Of a DNA stretch of 11,281 bases, positions 1-7,260 are shown one piece after another (the first letter of the stretch is position 1; the number at the start of each line of letters is the position of its first letter). A model generated the notes under the pieces. That model was not told the origin of the DNA, made no database searches, and worked only from the letters and a program-made list of their open reading frames with translations. The stretch comes from Acetobacteraceae bacterium (GTDB taxonomy: Bacteria > Pseudomonadota > Alphaproteobacteria > Acetobacterales > Acetobacteraceae), in NCBI GenBank assembly GCA_020853405.1, contig JADYYZ010000104.1:1-11281 (forward strand), given 5' to 3'. The translations under genes and the position numbers were made by a program.

Positions 1-1050
1 CCGCTGCCCGCGCCGCCGCCGCCACCTGCCGCCGGGCGCGCGGCACCGGTCTGGCCGCTGTGGGTTGCGGTGGTGTTGCTGGCCGGTGGCCTGGGTGCGC
101 TGGCGGTGCGCGAGATGCCGGTTCCCGGCCTGCAAAGCGAGGCCCAGACAGCTGCCGCGCTGGGCGCGCTGGACCGCCGGCTTGCCACCCTGGAAGCACG
201 CCCCGCCGCGGCCGCCGAGCTCGGCCCCGTAGCCGAGCGGCTGGCCGCGGCGGAACGCCGGCTCGCCGAGCTGGCGGCGCGTCCGGCGCCGGCACCTGGC
301 GCCTCGGTAACTGCGATGGAGGCGCTGGCAGGCAGGGTGAGCACCCTGGAATCCCGGCCCGCCCCCGCTACGGGTGCCGCCATGGGTGCTGCCACGACCG
401 AGGCGATCGCCGCCGCCGTGACACCGCTGGCGGCACGGCTTTCGGCACTCGAACAGCGGCCGGTGCCGCCGCCTGCCGCCACCCCCGATGCGGTTGCCCA
501 GCTCAACCAGCGCGTCAGCGCCCTGGAAGCACGGGCCGCCACCGCCGACCAGACGCCGCGCATCGCCGCGATCGAGAACAAGGTCGCGCTGCTGGTCGCC
601 GCGACCGCGCTTCAGCACCGGCTTGCCGCCGGCGAGCCGCTGGGACCGGCGCTGGCGCTGCTGCCGGCCGCGGCCGACGCGCCGGCGGCGCTGCGTGCCT
701 TCGCCGCCGCCGCGCCGCCGACCGCTGCCGAGCTGCGGCGCGACTTCACTGCCGCGGCGCGCGCCGCGAAACTCGGCTCGACCCCGGAAGGCGGCGACGC
801 CGCCACGGTCGTGCGCGGCTTCCTGTCCGGGCTGGTCACCGTGCGCCGCGGCGAGGAGGTGGTGCTGGGCACCAGCGACAGCGCCGCGCTCGCCACCGCC
901 GAGACCAGGCTCGATGCCGGGGATCTCGCCGGCGCGGTCGCCGCACTGGCGCCGCTGACGCCGGGTGCCGCACAGGCGGTCGCGCCGTGGAAGGCGCGGG
1001 CGCAGGCGCTGCTCGATGCCCGCGCCGCACTTGGCGCGCTGGTTTCCTGA
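1..1050 (+). CDS. Mitofilin-like (COG4223) inner membrane protein, 5' end outside the window
   Basis: The reading frame is open from base 1 to the TGA at 1048-1050, so the start lies upstream; the GTG near position 70 falls inside the membrane segment and is not a credible start. The visible protein begins with a Pro/Ala-rich stretch, then a single hydrophobic segment (WPLWVAVVLLAGGLGALAV). A long Ala/Arg/Glu-rich region follows with repeated heptad-like units (LATLEARPA, LAELAARPA, VSTLESRPA, LSALEQRP, VSALEARA), typical of coiled coil. The last 170 or so residues form a helical domain (ALLVAATALQ, LRRDFTAAARAA, WKARAQALL) like the C-terminal part of alphaproteobacterial mitofilin-like proteins encoded after hemD. 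It is probably an inner-membrane protein with a periplasmic coiled coil. The next gene starts 12 bases downstream, suggesting one transcript. The family call rests on architecture and gene order. Confidence 0.82.
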   Translation, partial: PLPAPPPPPAAGRAAPVWPLWVAVVLLAGGLGALAVREMPVPGLQSEAQTAAALGALDRRLATLEARPAAAAELGPVAERLAAAERRLAELAARPAPAPGASVTAMEALAGRVSTLESRPAPATGAAMGAATTEAIAAAVTPLAARLSALEQRPVPPPAATPDAVAQLNQRVSALEARAATADQTPRIAAIENKVALLVAATALQHRLAAGEPLGPALALLPAAADAPAALRAFAAAAPPTAAELRRDFTAAARAAKLGSTPEGGDAATVVRGFLSGLVTVRRGEEVVLGTSDSAALATAETRLDAGDLAGAVAALAPLTPGAAQAVAPWKARAQALLDARAALGALVS

Positions 1051-1062
1051 GGCCGCGGGAAA

Positions 1063-2433
1063 ATGCTCCGCGCGCTGATCCTTCTGGTCTTCCTGGCGAT
1101 CGGCGTTGCGGCCGCGCTGTGGCTCGCCGACCAGCCGCAACGCTTCGAACTGACCGTCGGGCAATGGCACGCCGAAATGCCGGCAACCGTCGCCGCGGCC
1201 GGCGCGCTCGTGCTGGTCGGGCTGGCGGCCGCCGCCGCGCTGCTGCTGCGCTGGCTGCTCACGCACCCCCGCCGGTTCCGGAGATGGCGGACCGAACGAC
1301 GCCGCCGGCGCGGCGACGAGGCGCTGGAGCGGGCGTTGGTCGCGCTGTCGGCCGGCCGCAACGCGCAGGCGATGCGCGATGCCGAGCGGGCGGGAAGGCT
1401 GCTCGGCCACCCGACGATCGCGCTGTGGCTGACCGCCCAGGCTGCGCAGGCGAGCGGCGACGACGCCAAGGCCGAGGCGGCGCTGCGGCGGCTGACGCTG
1501 AAGCCGGCGGCCGCACTGCTTGGGCTGCGCGGCCTGGCGGCGCGCGAGGCCGAGGCCGGCCACACCGAGGCTGCCCGCGACCTGCTGGCCAAGGCGACCG
1601 CTTCCGACCCGGGCGCGGTCGCGCTGAAGGCGGTGGAGGCGGAACTGGCGGTGCGCGCGCACGACTGGCGGGCCGCGCTGGCGCACGCACGCGGCGTTGC
1701 CCAGGATGCCAAGGCACGCACGCGCCGCGCCGAACTGGCGCTCGCGGTCACCGAGACCGAGGCCGAGACCAGCGCGGACGCGAAACTCGCGCTGCTGAAG
1801 GAGGCGTTCGAGGCCGATCCTGTGTTCGCCCCCGGCGTCGCTGCCTACGCGCACGCGCTGGAGGCAGCCGGCTGGCGGCGCCGGGCACGCAAGGCGCTGC
1901 GCAAGGGCTGGCAGGCCAACCCGCACCCGGCGCTGGCCGCGGTGGTGCTGGCCCCGGCCGGCGCCAGCGCGCCGGATGCGGTGCTGGGACAGGCGCGCGT
2001 GCTGGCCACCGACCGGCCCGACCACCTGGAAAGCCGCGTGCTGCTGGCTCGCGCCGCACTTGATGCCGGCGACTGGCGCGAGGCCCGCCTGCAGCTCGAT
2101 GCCGCGCTGGCCGCCGGCGGCGCCGACCGGCGCATCCACCTGCTGCGCGCCGAGCTCGCCGAGCACCAGGATGGCGGTGCCGACGCAGCGCGCGCCGCCT
2201 ATCGCGACGCCGGCGATGCGCCGGGCGAGCCGGCGTGGCGTTGCAGCGCCTGTGCTGCGACGCACAAGGAATGGACGCCGCTGTGCGGCGCCTGCGGTGC
2301 CGCACTCAGCCTCGTCTGGACGACGATGCCGGCGCGGGCCGCGCTCGCCGCGCCGCCCACCGCGCCGCCCGCCGCGCCGCCCGCCGCGGCTGCCGGCCCG
2401 TCGGCAGCGGACCTGCCCGCCGAACCCGCCTGA
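1063..2433 (+). CDS. hemY: HemY-type TPR membrane protein
   Basis: A 456-residue protein of the proteobacterial HemY family. This is not the Bacillus protoporphyrinogen oxidase of the same name. Two membrane segments sit at about residues 4-22 and 43-67, followed by a basic stretch (RRFRRWRTERRRRRGDE) and a long run of helical TPR-like repeats to about residue 385. Near the C-terminus are two CxxC pairs (Cys394/Cys397 and Cys408/Cys411) in a WRCSAC...LCGACG context, resembling a small zinc-ribbon or rubredoxin-like knuckle. The tail is low-complexity Pro/Ala. The ATG at 1063 follows a GGGA-type ribosome site and gives the membrane segment directly. The family lies near haem genes and is thought to have a scaffold role in the inner membrane; no catalytic site is visible. 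The gene probably shares an operon with the mitofilin-like gene upstream and mipZ downstream (27-base gap). Confidence 0.88.
   Translation: MLRALILLVFLAIGVAAALWLADQPQRFELTVGQWHAEMPATVAAAGALVLVGLAAAAALLLRWLLTHPRRFRRWRTERRRRRGDEALERALVALSAGRNAQAMRDAERAGRLLGHPTIALWLTAQAAQASGDDAKAEAALRRLTLKPAAALLGLRGLAAREAEAGHTEAARDLLAKATASDPGAVALKAVEAELAVRAHDWRAALAHARGVAQDAKARTRRAELALAVTETEAETSADAKLALLKEAFEADPVFAPGVAAYAHALEAAGWRRRARKALRKGWQANPHPALAAVVLAPAGASAPDAVLGQARVLATDRPDHLESRVLLARAALDAGDWREARLQLDAALAAGGADRRIHLLRAELAEHQDGGADAARAAYRDAGDAPGEPAWRCSACAATHKEWTPLCGACGAALSLVWTTMPARAALAAPPTAPPAAPPAAAAGPSAADLPAEPA
2349..2384. repeat. Three 12-bp tandem units in the HemY tail
   Basis: Three consecutive copies of CGCGCCGCCCRC (one A/G difference in the first) encode the APP-rich low-complexity C-terminus of the HemY-type protein. 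The unit is a multiple of three, so copy-number change would keep the frame. Confidence 0.7.
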
Positions 2434-2460
2434 TCGAGAGAGAGAGATCCCGGAGCGCCG

Positions 2461-3315
2461 ATGCAGCGACCTTTCGGCCCGCGAGGGCCACACCTGATCG
2501 TGCTTGGCAACGAGAAGGGCGGTTCCGGCAAATCGACGGTGGCGATGCACCTGGTCGCCGGCTTCCTGCGCGAAGGCTGCTCGGTCGGCGCGATCGACCT
2601 CGATGCAAGGCAAGGCACGATGCGCCGCTATGTCGAGGCGCGCGAAGCCACGGCAGCACGGCGGGGCATCGACCTGGTGATGCCGGCCTTTGCCTCGGTG
2701 ATGCGGAGCGAGGCGCCGAACGTGGCCGAGGCAGCTTTCGAGGATGCGGCCGCACTCGATGCCGCGCTCGGTGCCATGGCCGGGTGCGATATCGTGGTGC
2801 TTGACTGCCCGGGTGCCGACACCGCGCTCGCCCGCGCCGGCCACGCCCGCGCCGACACGTTGATCACGCCGATCAACGATTCCTATGTCGATTTCTCGAT
2901 GCTGGGCACGGTCGATCCCGAGAACCGGAGCGTGATCGCACCCAGCATCTACAGCGAGATGGTTTGGGAGGCACGCAAGCAGCGTTTCATGCGCGACAAG
3001 GGCCGGTTCGACTGGATCGTGATGCGCAACCGGATCGGGGCCGCGGATGCGCGCAACAAGCGCGACGTCGGCGCAAGCCTTGACGAGCTGGCAAGGCGCA
3101 TCGGCTTTCGCACCGTGAAGGGCTTCGGCGAGCGCGTGATTTTTCGCGAACTCTATCTTCAGGGCCTGACGCTGATGGACCTGAAGGAGGTCGCCGGCGG
3201 CAGCCTTTCGATCAGCCAGGTCGCGGCCCGCCAGGAGGTGCGCGGGCTGATGGCAGCGATCCGCCTTCCCGCACGGGCGGGGGTGGTGCGCGAGGCAGCG
3301 CTCGCGCCCGCCTGA
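2461..3315 (+). CDS. mipZ: MipZ-type ParA/MinD family ATPase, division-site positioning
   Basis: A 284-residue ParA-superfamily ATPase. A deviant Walker A motif (GNEKGGSGKST) covers residues 16-26. IDLDARQGT at about 45-53 is the switch region after strand 2, and VVLDCPGAD at about 112-120 is the Walker B-like strand. The segment INDSYVDFSMLG and the downstream WIVMRNR and RIGFRTVKGF patterns fit MipZ rather than plasmid ParA. In Caulobacter, MipZ binds the ParB-parS complex near the pole and forms a gradient that inhibits FtsZ polymerisation, placing the division site at midcell. The same cytosolic, DNA-associated role is inferred here. The ATG at 2461 has a GGAG site about 6 bases upstream and sits 27 bases after the HemY stop. 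Length and motifs are complete. Confidence 0.9.
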   Translation: MQRPFGPRGPHLIVLGNEKGGSGKSTVAMHLVAGFLREGCSVGAIDLDARQGTMRRYVEAREATAARRGIDLVMPAFASVMRSEAPNVAEAAFEDAAALDAALGAMAGCDIVVLDCPGADTALARAGHARADTLITPINDSYVDFSMLGTVDPENRSVIAPSIYSEMVWEARKQRFMRDKGRFDWIVMRNRIGAADARNKRDVGASLDELARRIGFRTVKGFGERVIFRELYLQGLTLMDLKEVAGGSLSISQVAARQEVRGLMAAIRLPARAGVVREAALAPA

Positions 3316-3331
3316 GCCGTTACCGGCCGGC

Positions 3332-3360
3332 TTGCCCGGGGCGGGGATCGGTGCCTATAC
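3332..3360 (+). promoter_or_regulatory. Candidate sigma-70 promoter for tRNA-Thr
   Basis: A TTGCCC hexamer at 3332-3337 and CTATAC at 3355-3360 are separated by 17 bases. The expected start of transcription lies about 14 bases before the mature tRNA 5' end. It sits between the mipZ stop and the tRNA, where a separate promoter is expected. The call is from consensus matching only. Confidence 0.5.
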
Positions 3361-3380
3361 GGCGGGACCGCGCCTGCGAT

Positions 3381-3452
<72 letters not shown>

Positions 3453-3455
<3 letters not shown>

Positions 3456-3485
3456 GCATAACGTATTGAAATATGCTGGCTTTTT
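3453..3485 (+). terminator. Rho-independent terminator joined to the tRNA 3' end
   Basis: The perfect 8-bp stem CCAGCATA (3453-3460) / TATGCTGG (3472-3479) encloses an 11-base loop and is followed by CTTTTT (3480-3485). The first three bases of the stem are the tRNA CCA, so the hairpin forms directly on the tRNA 3' end. Everything beyond CCA is element DNA, so the element seems to bring its own terminator for the tRNA it rebuilds. Confidence 0.8.
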
Positions 3486-3525
3486 GCGGAATGGATCGCA
3501 TAGCAAGCCGGTGCGTGGTGCCACC

Positions 3526-3545
3526 TGACCGGACTTTGACCGGAC
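3526..3545 (+). promoter_or_regulatory. Left pair of integrase arm-type sites
   Basis: TGACCGGAC occurs at 3526-3534 and again at 3537-3545, an 11-bp period (one helical turn), about 98 bases inside the identical att core. The same pair with the same spacing and orientation occurs at 10557-10576, inside the other end. Symmetric placement near both ends of a tyrosine-integrase element is what arm-type binding sites for the integrase N-terminal domain look like. Binding is inferred. Confidence 0.6.
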
Positions 3546-3706
3546 GCGCGGGCCGAAACTCCGCTGTGCGCGATCGCCCCGGCGCGCAACGGACGATGGA
3601 CAGGTTGCGCCTTGCCGGCCGGGCTGACACCGCTCCCCCGGCCACCGGAACGCGCGGGGTGTGGTGAGGTCGGTTCCCGTCCACCACCTCGCGGCCAGAC
3701 CACTCC

Positions 3707-3734
3707 TCTGGCACCCCGACTCTGGCACTCCGAC
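3707..3734. repeat. 14-bp tandem repeat
   Basis: TCTGGCACCCCGAC (3707-3720) is followed at once by TCTGGCACTCCGAC (3721-3734), one mismatch. It lies in the gene-less left end of the element; no function is evident. Confidence 0.5.
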
Positions 3735-4108
3735 GCAATCCTATCCGGTCGGAGGAAACCGGCACAGAGCGTCTGGCCGCCGTCGCGTTCTACGGCGAAT
3801 GCGGGTGCTGGCGACCCGCCCCCTTTGACCCCTGCGCCACCTGAAGCCAGCGCAACGCAGGGCACTTCCGCATCGGGCCAGACATGCCAGCCGGGGGACG
3901 ACCCAATGCCGCACAGGGCGGCCCTCAGTCCAACGTCCGAAACGCACTTCCCCCTGCTGGCAGCCGGCGGCAGGTCGCAAACCCCTGCTGGTCTGGTGTG
4001 ACCCCGCATCGCTGCGGGCTAACACGGGGGATCGCCCCGCCCCGGTCATTTCCGGGCCTCCAGGCTGCTCACCCGCCGTCACCAGCGGGATCAACCGGCG
4101 GCAGAAGC

Positions 4109-4297
4109 CTACCCGCACGCCATTCCAGTGTCACCGGCCCATCGCAGCAGGAACACCACCAGGCCGGGCGGCGCACCGCCCGGGCCGAAGCGTTCGGCGA
4201 TCGCCGCCTCAAGGTCGGCATCGTGCCATAGCCACATGGCTTCGGCGGCGGCGGCGGCGCCTTCCAGCGCGGCCACGCGCTTGCGCAATGGCGTCAT
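4109..4297 (-). CDS. Small protein of unknown function (62 aa)
   Basis: A 62-residue frame whose ATG (4297-4295) overlaps the TGA (4296-4294) of the DUF5681 gene as ATGA, the usual sign of translational coupling. It begins with a basic, Leu/Ala-rich helical segment (MTPLRKRVAALEGAAAAAEA), continues with WLWHDADLEAAIAERFG, and ends in a short hydrophobic stretch (GLVVFLLRWAG) that is too short and too charged at its border to call a membrane helix with confidence. I do not recognise a family. It is the last gene of the - strand replication module. The coupled start is the main evidence that it is real. Confidence 0.6.
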   Translation of the reverse strand: MTPLRKRVAALEGAAAAAEAMWLWHDADLEAAIAERFGPGGAPPGLVVFLLRWAGDTGMACG

Positions 4298-4749
4298 CGG
4301 GTCGGCGCCTTCTGCTGTTCCAATGCAGCGATCCGCCGCTCAAGCTCGATCGTCTCGATTGCCCGGCGCTTGGCTTCGATCACGGCGGCCACGGCCTGCC
4401 CTTCATCCGGGGTCAGGTCGCCGGCCGCGACGGCATCGGCGATGTTGCCGAGTGCGGCCAGCACGTCCGCCGCGCTGGTGACGGTCGGCATGTCCAGCGC
4501 GACCGGCCGGCCTTTCTTCGGCGGCCATACGCGGGCCAGCAGGATTTCCGCCGCGCGCAGGTCGCCCGCCTTCGCAGCTTCCGTCACCTTGGCCAGAACG
4601 GCGGCGGCATCCGCTTCGGCAAGCGCGTCCAGGATCACCGTGGCGCGGTTGCGCGACCCCTTCACGCGGCCGGCCGGGTTGCCGGACTGGCCGGGCGGGA
4701 ACGGACGCCCCCGCACCTTCTGAGCTGAACTGTCAGCGTCCGAGTTCAT
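4294..4749 (-). CDS. DUF5681 domain protein
   Basis: A 151-residue protein with an N-terminal Gly/Pro/Arg motif (GRPFPPGQSGNPAGR, then KGSRN, residues 14-34) that is the hallmark of DUF5681. The rest is Ala-rich helices, with a possible coiled coil near the end (KRRAIETIELERRIAALEQQK). The ATG at 4749 is preceded by AGGTGGGAAAGCT, a good ribosome site. DUF5681 proteins are frequently encoded in prophages near terminase genes, and the basic N-terminus suggests nucleic-acid binding. A small-terminase-like or packaging role is inference, as no large terminase is present. The gene lies just downstream, in transcription order, of the TGTCCG array and overlaps the 62-aa gene by 4 bases. Confidence 0.85.
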   Translation of the reverse strand: MNSDADSSAQKVRGRPFPPGQSGNPAGRVKGSRNRATVILDALAEADAAAVLAKVTEAAKAGDLRAAEILLARVWPPKKGRPVALDMPTVTSAADVLAALGNIADAVAAGDLTPDEGQAVAAVIEAKRRAIETIELERRIAALEQQKAPTR

Positions 4750-4775
4750 AGCTTTCCCACCTCAGGAAAGGGTGC

Positions 4776-4955
4776 CGGACAGGGGGGAGGACAAGCCGGA
4801 CAACCCTATAGGGTGTTGTCCGGGCTGTCCGGCCCCGGACCGTCCGGGGTCTGTCCGGGTTTGTCCGCCCGCAGAAATCCGCCACTTTTCGTTGTCCGCC
4901 ACATGCGCAACGATCGCTTGTCCGGACAGGGGGTTTTTCGCATGCCTTTTGTCCG
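4776..4955. repeat. TGTCCG motif array, candidate replication origin (iteron-like)
   Basis: In the 210-base gap between the helicase and DUF5681 genes, TGTCCG occurs on the + strand at 4817, 4826, 4852, 4862, 4893, 4919 and 4950, with a variant CGTCCG at 4841. On the other strand it occurs as CGGACA at 4776, 4797 and 4923. TGTCCGGACA (4919-4928) is a perfect palindrome. A 6-mer is expected well under once in 180 bases. Dense repeats beside a RepA-like helicase and a primase fit an origin with iterons. Operator sites for DUF5681 transcription are an alternative. Spacing is irregular (9-31 bases), which is less regular than classic iterons. Confidence 0.55.
4798..4821. other. Near-palindromic stem-loop in the TGTCCG array
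   Basis: GGACAA (4798-4803) and CCC (4804-4806) pair with GGG (4811-4813) and TTGTCC (4816-4821) across a TATA loop, with a two-base TG bulge. It could be a hairpin at an origin or a dyad operator. It embeds two copies of the array motif in opposite orientation. Confidence 0.5.
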
Positions 4956-4959
4956 CCCC

Positions 4960-6064
4960 TCAGCCCTGCCCGAGCGGCCATATCCAGCCGTCATACTCGG
5001 CGACGCGACGGGTATCTTTCAGGCCCGCCAGCGCCCGGCGGAACACCCGCTTGCGGGTCGCCGGCGCATCCGAGTTGGCGACGCCGCGGCGGTCACATTC
5101 CTCGCGCCACGCATCGATCCGGCAGCCGCGGGCCGACGGCGGCGGGAAGCCGTGCCCGGCCGGGAGATCGCTGCCGGATGCGAGGATCGTCTCGTGCAGG
5201 CAGGCCAGCGCCGCGCGCTGCTGCGGCGAGAGTTGCACGCGCGCCGTCCCGCGCGCTGCCTCGCCTTCCTCCACCAGGCAGGTCGCGAGCGGGTCGCCAT
5301 CCGCGTCGGTTTCGAGCGTCACAGACCGCAGCGCGAAGCCGAACGCATCGCCGCCGGGATCGTCCTTCGCCTTGGTGCAGCGCCATGTGCGTTCGCCGCG
5401 TTCCGGCGCTTCAACCTCAATCTCAAGGTCGGCGGCGCCGCGCAGGGCGTTGCTGCCGCGTGCGCCGCGCGAGCGATCCTTGCCGGCATGGTGCACCACC
5501 AGCAGCGCGGCATCCGTCTCCTGTCGCACGCGATCGAAAATGCGCACCATCGCGCTCATGTCGGCCGCCGAGTTTTCATCCAGGCCGGCCATGGCGCGGG
5601 CGAGCGTGTCGATTACCGCCAGTCGCGCGCCGGTCTCGCGGATCGCCTGCACCAGGTCATCGGCGAAGCTCGCATCCTCGCCAAGCGGCAGCGCCTGCGC
5701 GAGGTAGTGGAAGGCCGGTGCATCGCCGTGTTCGGCGGCCAGCGCCCGCACCCGCTTGCCCATGCCCGTCTCGCCCTCAAGCCCACAGTAGATCACCGGG
5801 GCCGGCACGACGCGCCGGCCGAAGAATTTCCGCCCCTGCGCGACGGCATAGGCGAGGTGCATGGCTAGGAACGATTTGCCGCAGCCCGGCTCGCCGAACA
5901 GCACGCCCAACTCGCCGGCGGCCAGCAGGCCCTTGACCAGATAGGCGCGGGGTGGTGCTGCGATCGCGTCGGCAACGCCCAGCAGCAGCAGGCGGCCGAT
6001 CGTCCTGCCGCGCGGCGGGGGGGGCGACACGCACGCGGCCGGCAAGCGCCTGTTCGGGGGTCAT
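4960..6064 (-). CDS. RepA-like hexameric helicase ATPase (AAA_25), frameshifted near its start
   Basis: A RecA-fold replicative helicase like plasmid RSF1010 RepA. In the long frame it has Walker A GEPGCGKS (residues 51-58 counted from the TTG at 6045), CGLEGE at about 87-92, Walker B LAVID ending at Asp146, and the LLVVHHAGKD motif at about 181-190. The C-terminal part is less conserved. The natural start is the ATG at 6064-6062, overlapping the primase TGA as ATGA. It begins MTPEQALAGRVRV but is out of frame with the ATPase core. The two frames meet at a run of eight C on the coding strand (6017-6024); seven would join them into a 367-residue protein. Without that change, only a TTG at 6045 could start the long frame (361 residues). 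Its partner is the adjacent primase and its likely substrate the TGTCCG-array region. Confidence 0.82.
6017..6024. repeat. Run of eight G/C at the frameshift point
   Basis: Eight consecutive G on the + strand (C on the coding strand) lie 14 codons into the helicase gene. Removing one base joins the coupled start to the ATPase frame. The cause may be a sequencing error, a fixed mutation or slippage. Confidence 0.8.
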
Positions 6065-7029
6065 GCCGCCACCTCGCGTGCCAGGTCGTTGAAGTCGGCA
6101 CCGGCACGCTCGGGTGCGACGATCCGCGCTTCCCGTCCCGCTTCGCGCCAGCGCGCGGCGCAGGTCTCGGCAGCCCGCATCCCGGCCTGATCCGCGTCGG
6201 CAAGGATCGTCAGGCATTCGATGCCGGGCAGCACGGGGAAGCGCGCGATACCGCTGGCGCTGGCAGCCGCCCATGCGGGCGCCAGGCCGATCGCCAGCGC
6301 CGCGAGCGTGCTTTCCACGCCTTCCGCGACGAAAAGCCCATGCGTGACTTCGGCGGATGGTGTCAGCATCACCACGCCCGCCCGGCCCAGCATTGCCTTG
6401 CCCATCGCATCGCGCAGCCGGTCGGAACCGTCCGGGTGCAGGAAGGTGCAGTGCAGCCCGACGCCCTCGCCCGTCTTTGGGTCACGCATCGCGGCCAGCA
6501 GCGCGGGCAGGCGTTCGGCACCACGCGGGCAGCGCGGATGAAAGCGCAAGGCGGCAGGCCATTCGCGCAGCCGGATGCCGCGCGCCTCGCGCAGGTAGGT
6601 TTCCGCGATCGTGCCCGCGATCGGCACTGCCTCTCGCCACAGAGACCGCGCCAGTTGCACGCTGGACTCGCTGGACGCGGCTTCGGGCGCTGGCCTGTGG
6701 CCGATGGCGGGAACCGGCTTGGACTCACCAGCGGGCTTCCTGGCGCAATCCTGGGGCATGCGCAGAAAGCGCCGCGCCCAGTCGATTGCGGCGCACAGGT
6801 CGCCATGGTGCTGCCGGCGCGCGAGCTGCAGCATGTCGCCGCCCTCGCCGGTTTCGTGGTCGCACCAGCGCCCGCGCTTCGCGCCGGCGGTTTCCAGCGC
6901 GAGCGATCCGCGCCGGCCCCAGCGCCATTGCCGCGCAGTGCGAAAGGTCGGCTCCCCCAACAGCGCCAGCGCCGCATCGGGCGCGGCCGCGTCCAGCGCG
7001 CGGGCGAGGTCGGCCACCTCGCCGCTCAT
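6061..7029 (-). CDS. Toprim-domain primase (DUF7146/Toprim_3 type)
   Basis: A 322-residue protein. The N-terminal part has aromatic and basic motifs (RTARQWRWGRRGSLAL, then WCDHETGEGGDMLQL at about residues 55-69), as in phage and island primases. The C-terminal Toprim domain shows Glu236 in FVAEGVEST and Asp278/Asp280 in TILADADQAG, the acidic residues that bind metal for primer synthesis. DFNDLAREVAA closes the domain. The chosen ATG (7029-7027) overlaps the TGA of the Cys-rich gene as ATGA; an ATG three codons earlier is less likely. Its stop overlaps the helicase start the same way. It would make primers for replication of the excised element with the helicase. I see no CHC2-type zinc finger, so the exact primase subclass is uncertain. 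Confidence 0.87.
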   Translation of the reverse strand: MSGEVADLARALDAAAPDAALALLGEPTFRTARQWRWGRRGSLALETAGAKRGRWCDHETGEGGDMLQLARRQHHGDLCAAIDWARRFLRMPQDCARKPAGESKPVPAIGHRPAPEAASSESSVQLARSLWREAVPIAGTIAETYLREARGIRLREWPAALRFHPRCPRGAERLPALLAAMRDPKTGEGVGLHCTFLHPDGSDRLRDAMGKAMLGRAGVVMLTPSAEVTHGLFVAEGVESTLAALAIGLAPAWAAASASGIARFPVLPGIECLTILADADQAGMRAAETCAARWREAGREARIVAPERAGADFNDLAREVAA

Positions 7030-7235
7030 GTGTCGCACTCCGGCGGGTGCACCACCTTGTCGGCGCAGCGCAGCGGATCGCCGCAGCAGGCCATCGGCCG
7101 GAAGTCGTGGCCCGTGTCGCCGGACAGCAGCGTGACCAGGCCGAAGCCGCGGCAGCCGGCAACGCGGCAGCGGGCGAAGTAATGGCGTTCAGGGGAGCGA
7201 CCGGGTATGTTGCGCGTGTCGCTGCCGCCAAGCAT
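7026..7235 (-). CDS. Small Cys-rich protein, possible zinc binder (69 aa)
   Basis: A 69-residue protein with Cys23, Cys28, Cys50, Cys51, Cys57 and Cys67 plus His18, His43 and His63 (CRVAGC, ACCGDPLRC and HPPEC). That is enough ligands for one or two zinc sites, though not in a pattern I can name. The ATG at 7235 has a GGGGCGGG ribosome-like site; an in-frame ATG at 7256 would put its own site inside a stable hairpin. Its stop overlaps the primase start by 4 bases, which supports it as a true gene of the replication module. A zinc ribbon that assists the primase is an attractive but untested idea. Confidence 0.62.
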   Translation of the reverse strand: MLGGSDTRNIPGRSPERHYFARCRVAGCRGFGLVTLLSGDTGHDFRPMACCGDPLRCADKVVHPPECDT

Positions 7236-7260
7236 GACACCCGCCCCGCACCGCATCGCC

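Larger units (their letters stand above)
3486..4108. other. Gene-less left end of the element with several stem-loops
   Basis: I see no credible gene here. The open frames on both strands are low in family-like composition, run into the tRNA or lack a ribosome site. The stretch holds the left arm-type sites (3526-3545), a 14-bp tandem repeat (3707-3734) and several short GC stems. These are CCCTGCG/CGCAGGG (3830-3862), CCCGCA-TCGC-TGCGGG (4003-4018), CGGGG-GATCG-CCCCG (4025-4039) and CCGCCG/CGGCGG (4073-4101). The last lies just after the final gene of the - strand module and may help end its transcript, though it lacks a T run. A packaging site or structured RNA is possible but not shown. 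Confidence 0.5.

Noticed and set aside
60..2063. A 667-codon open frame on the + strand across the mitofilin-like and HemY genes
   Set aside because: Arg/Ala/Gly-rich shadow frame of GC-rich DNA; it overlaps two well-supported genes and shows no family motif.
2341..2400. Tandem repeats in the HemY tail as a CRISPR or other repeat array
   Set aside because: Three adjoining 12-bp coding units without spacers; ordinary Pro/Ala low-complexity coding.
4813..5868. A 351-codon open frame on the + strand opposite the helicase gene
   Set aside because: Antisense shadow: the - strand frame carries Walker A, Walker B and the HH motif, while this one has no recognisable domain and starts inside the TGTCCG array.
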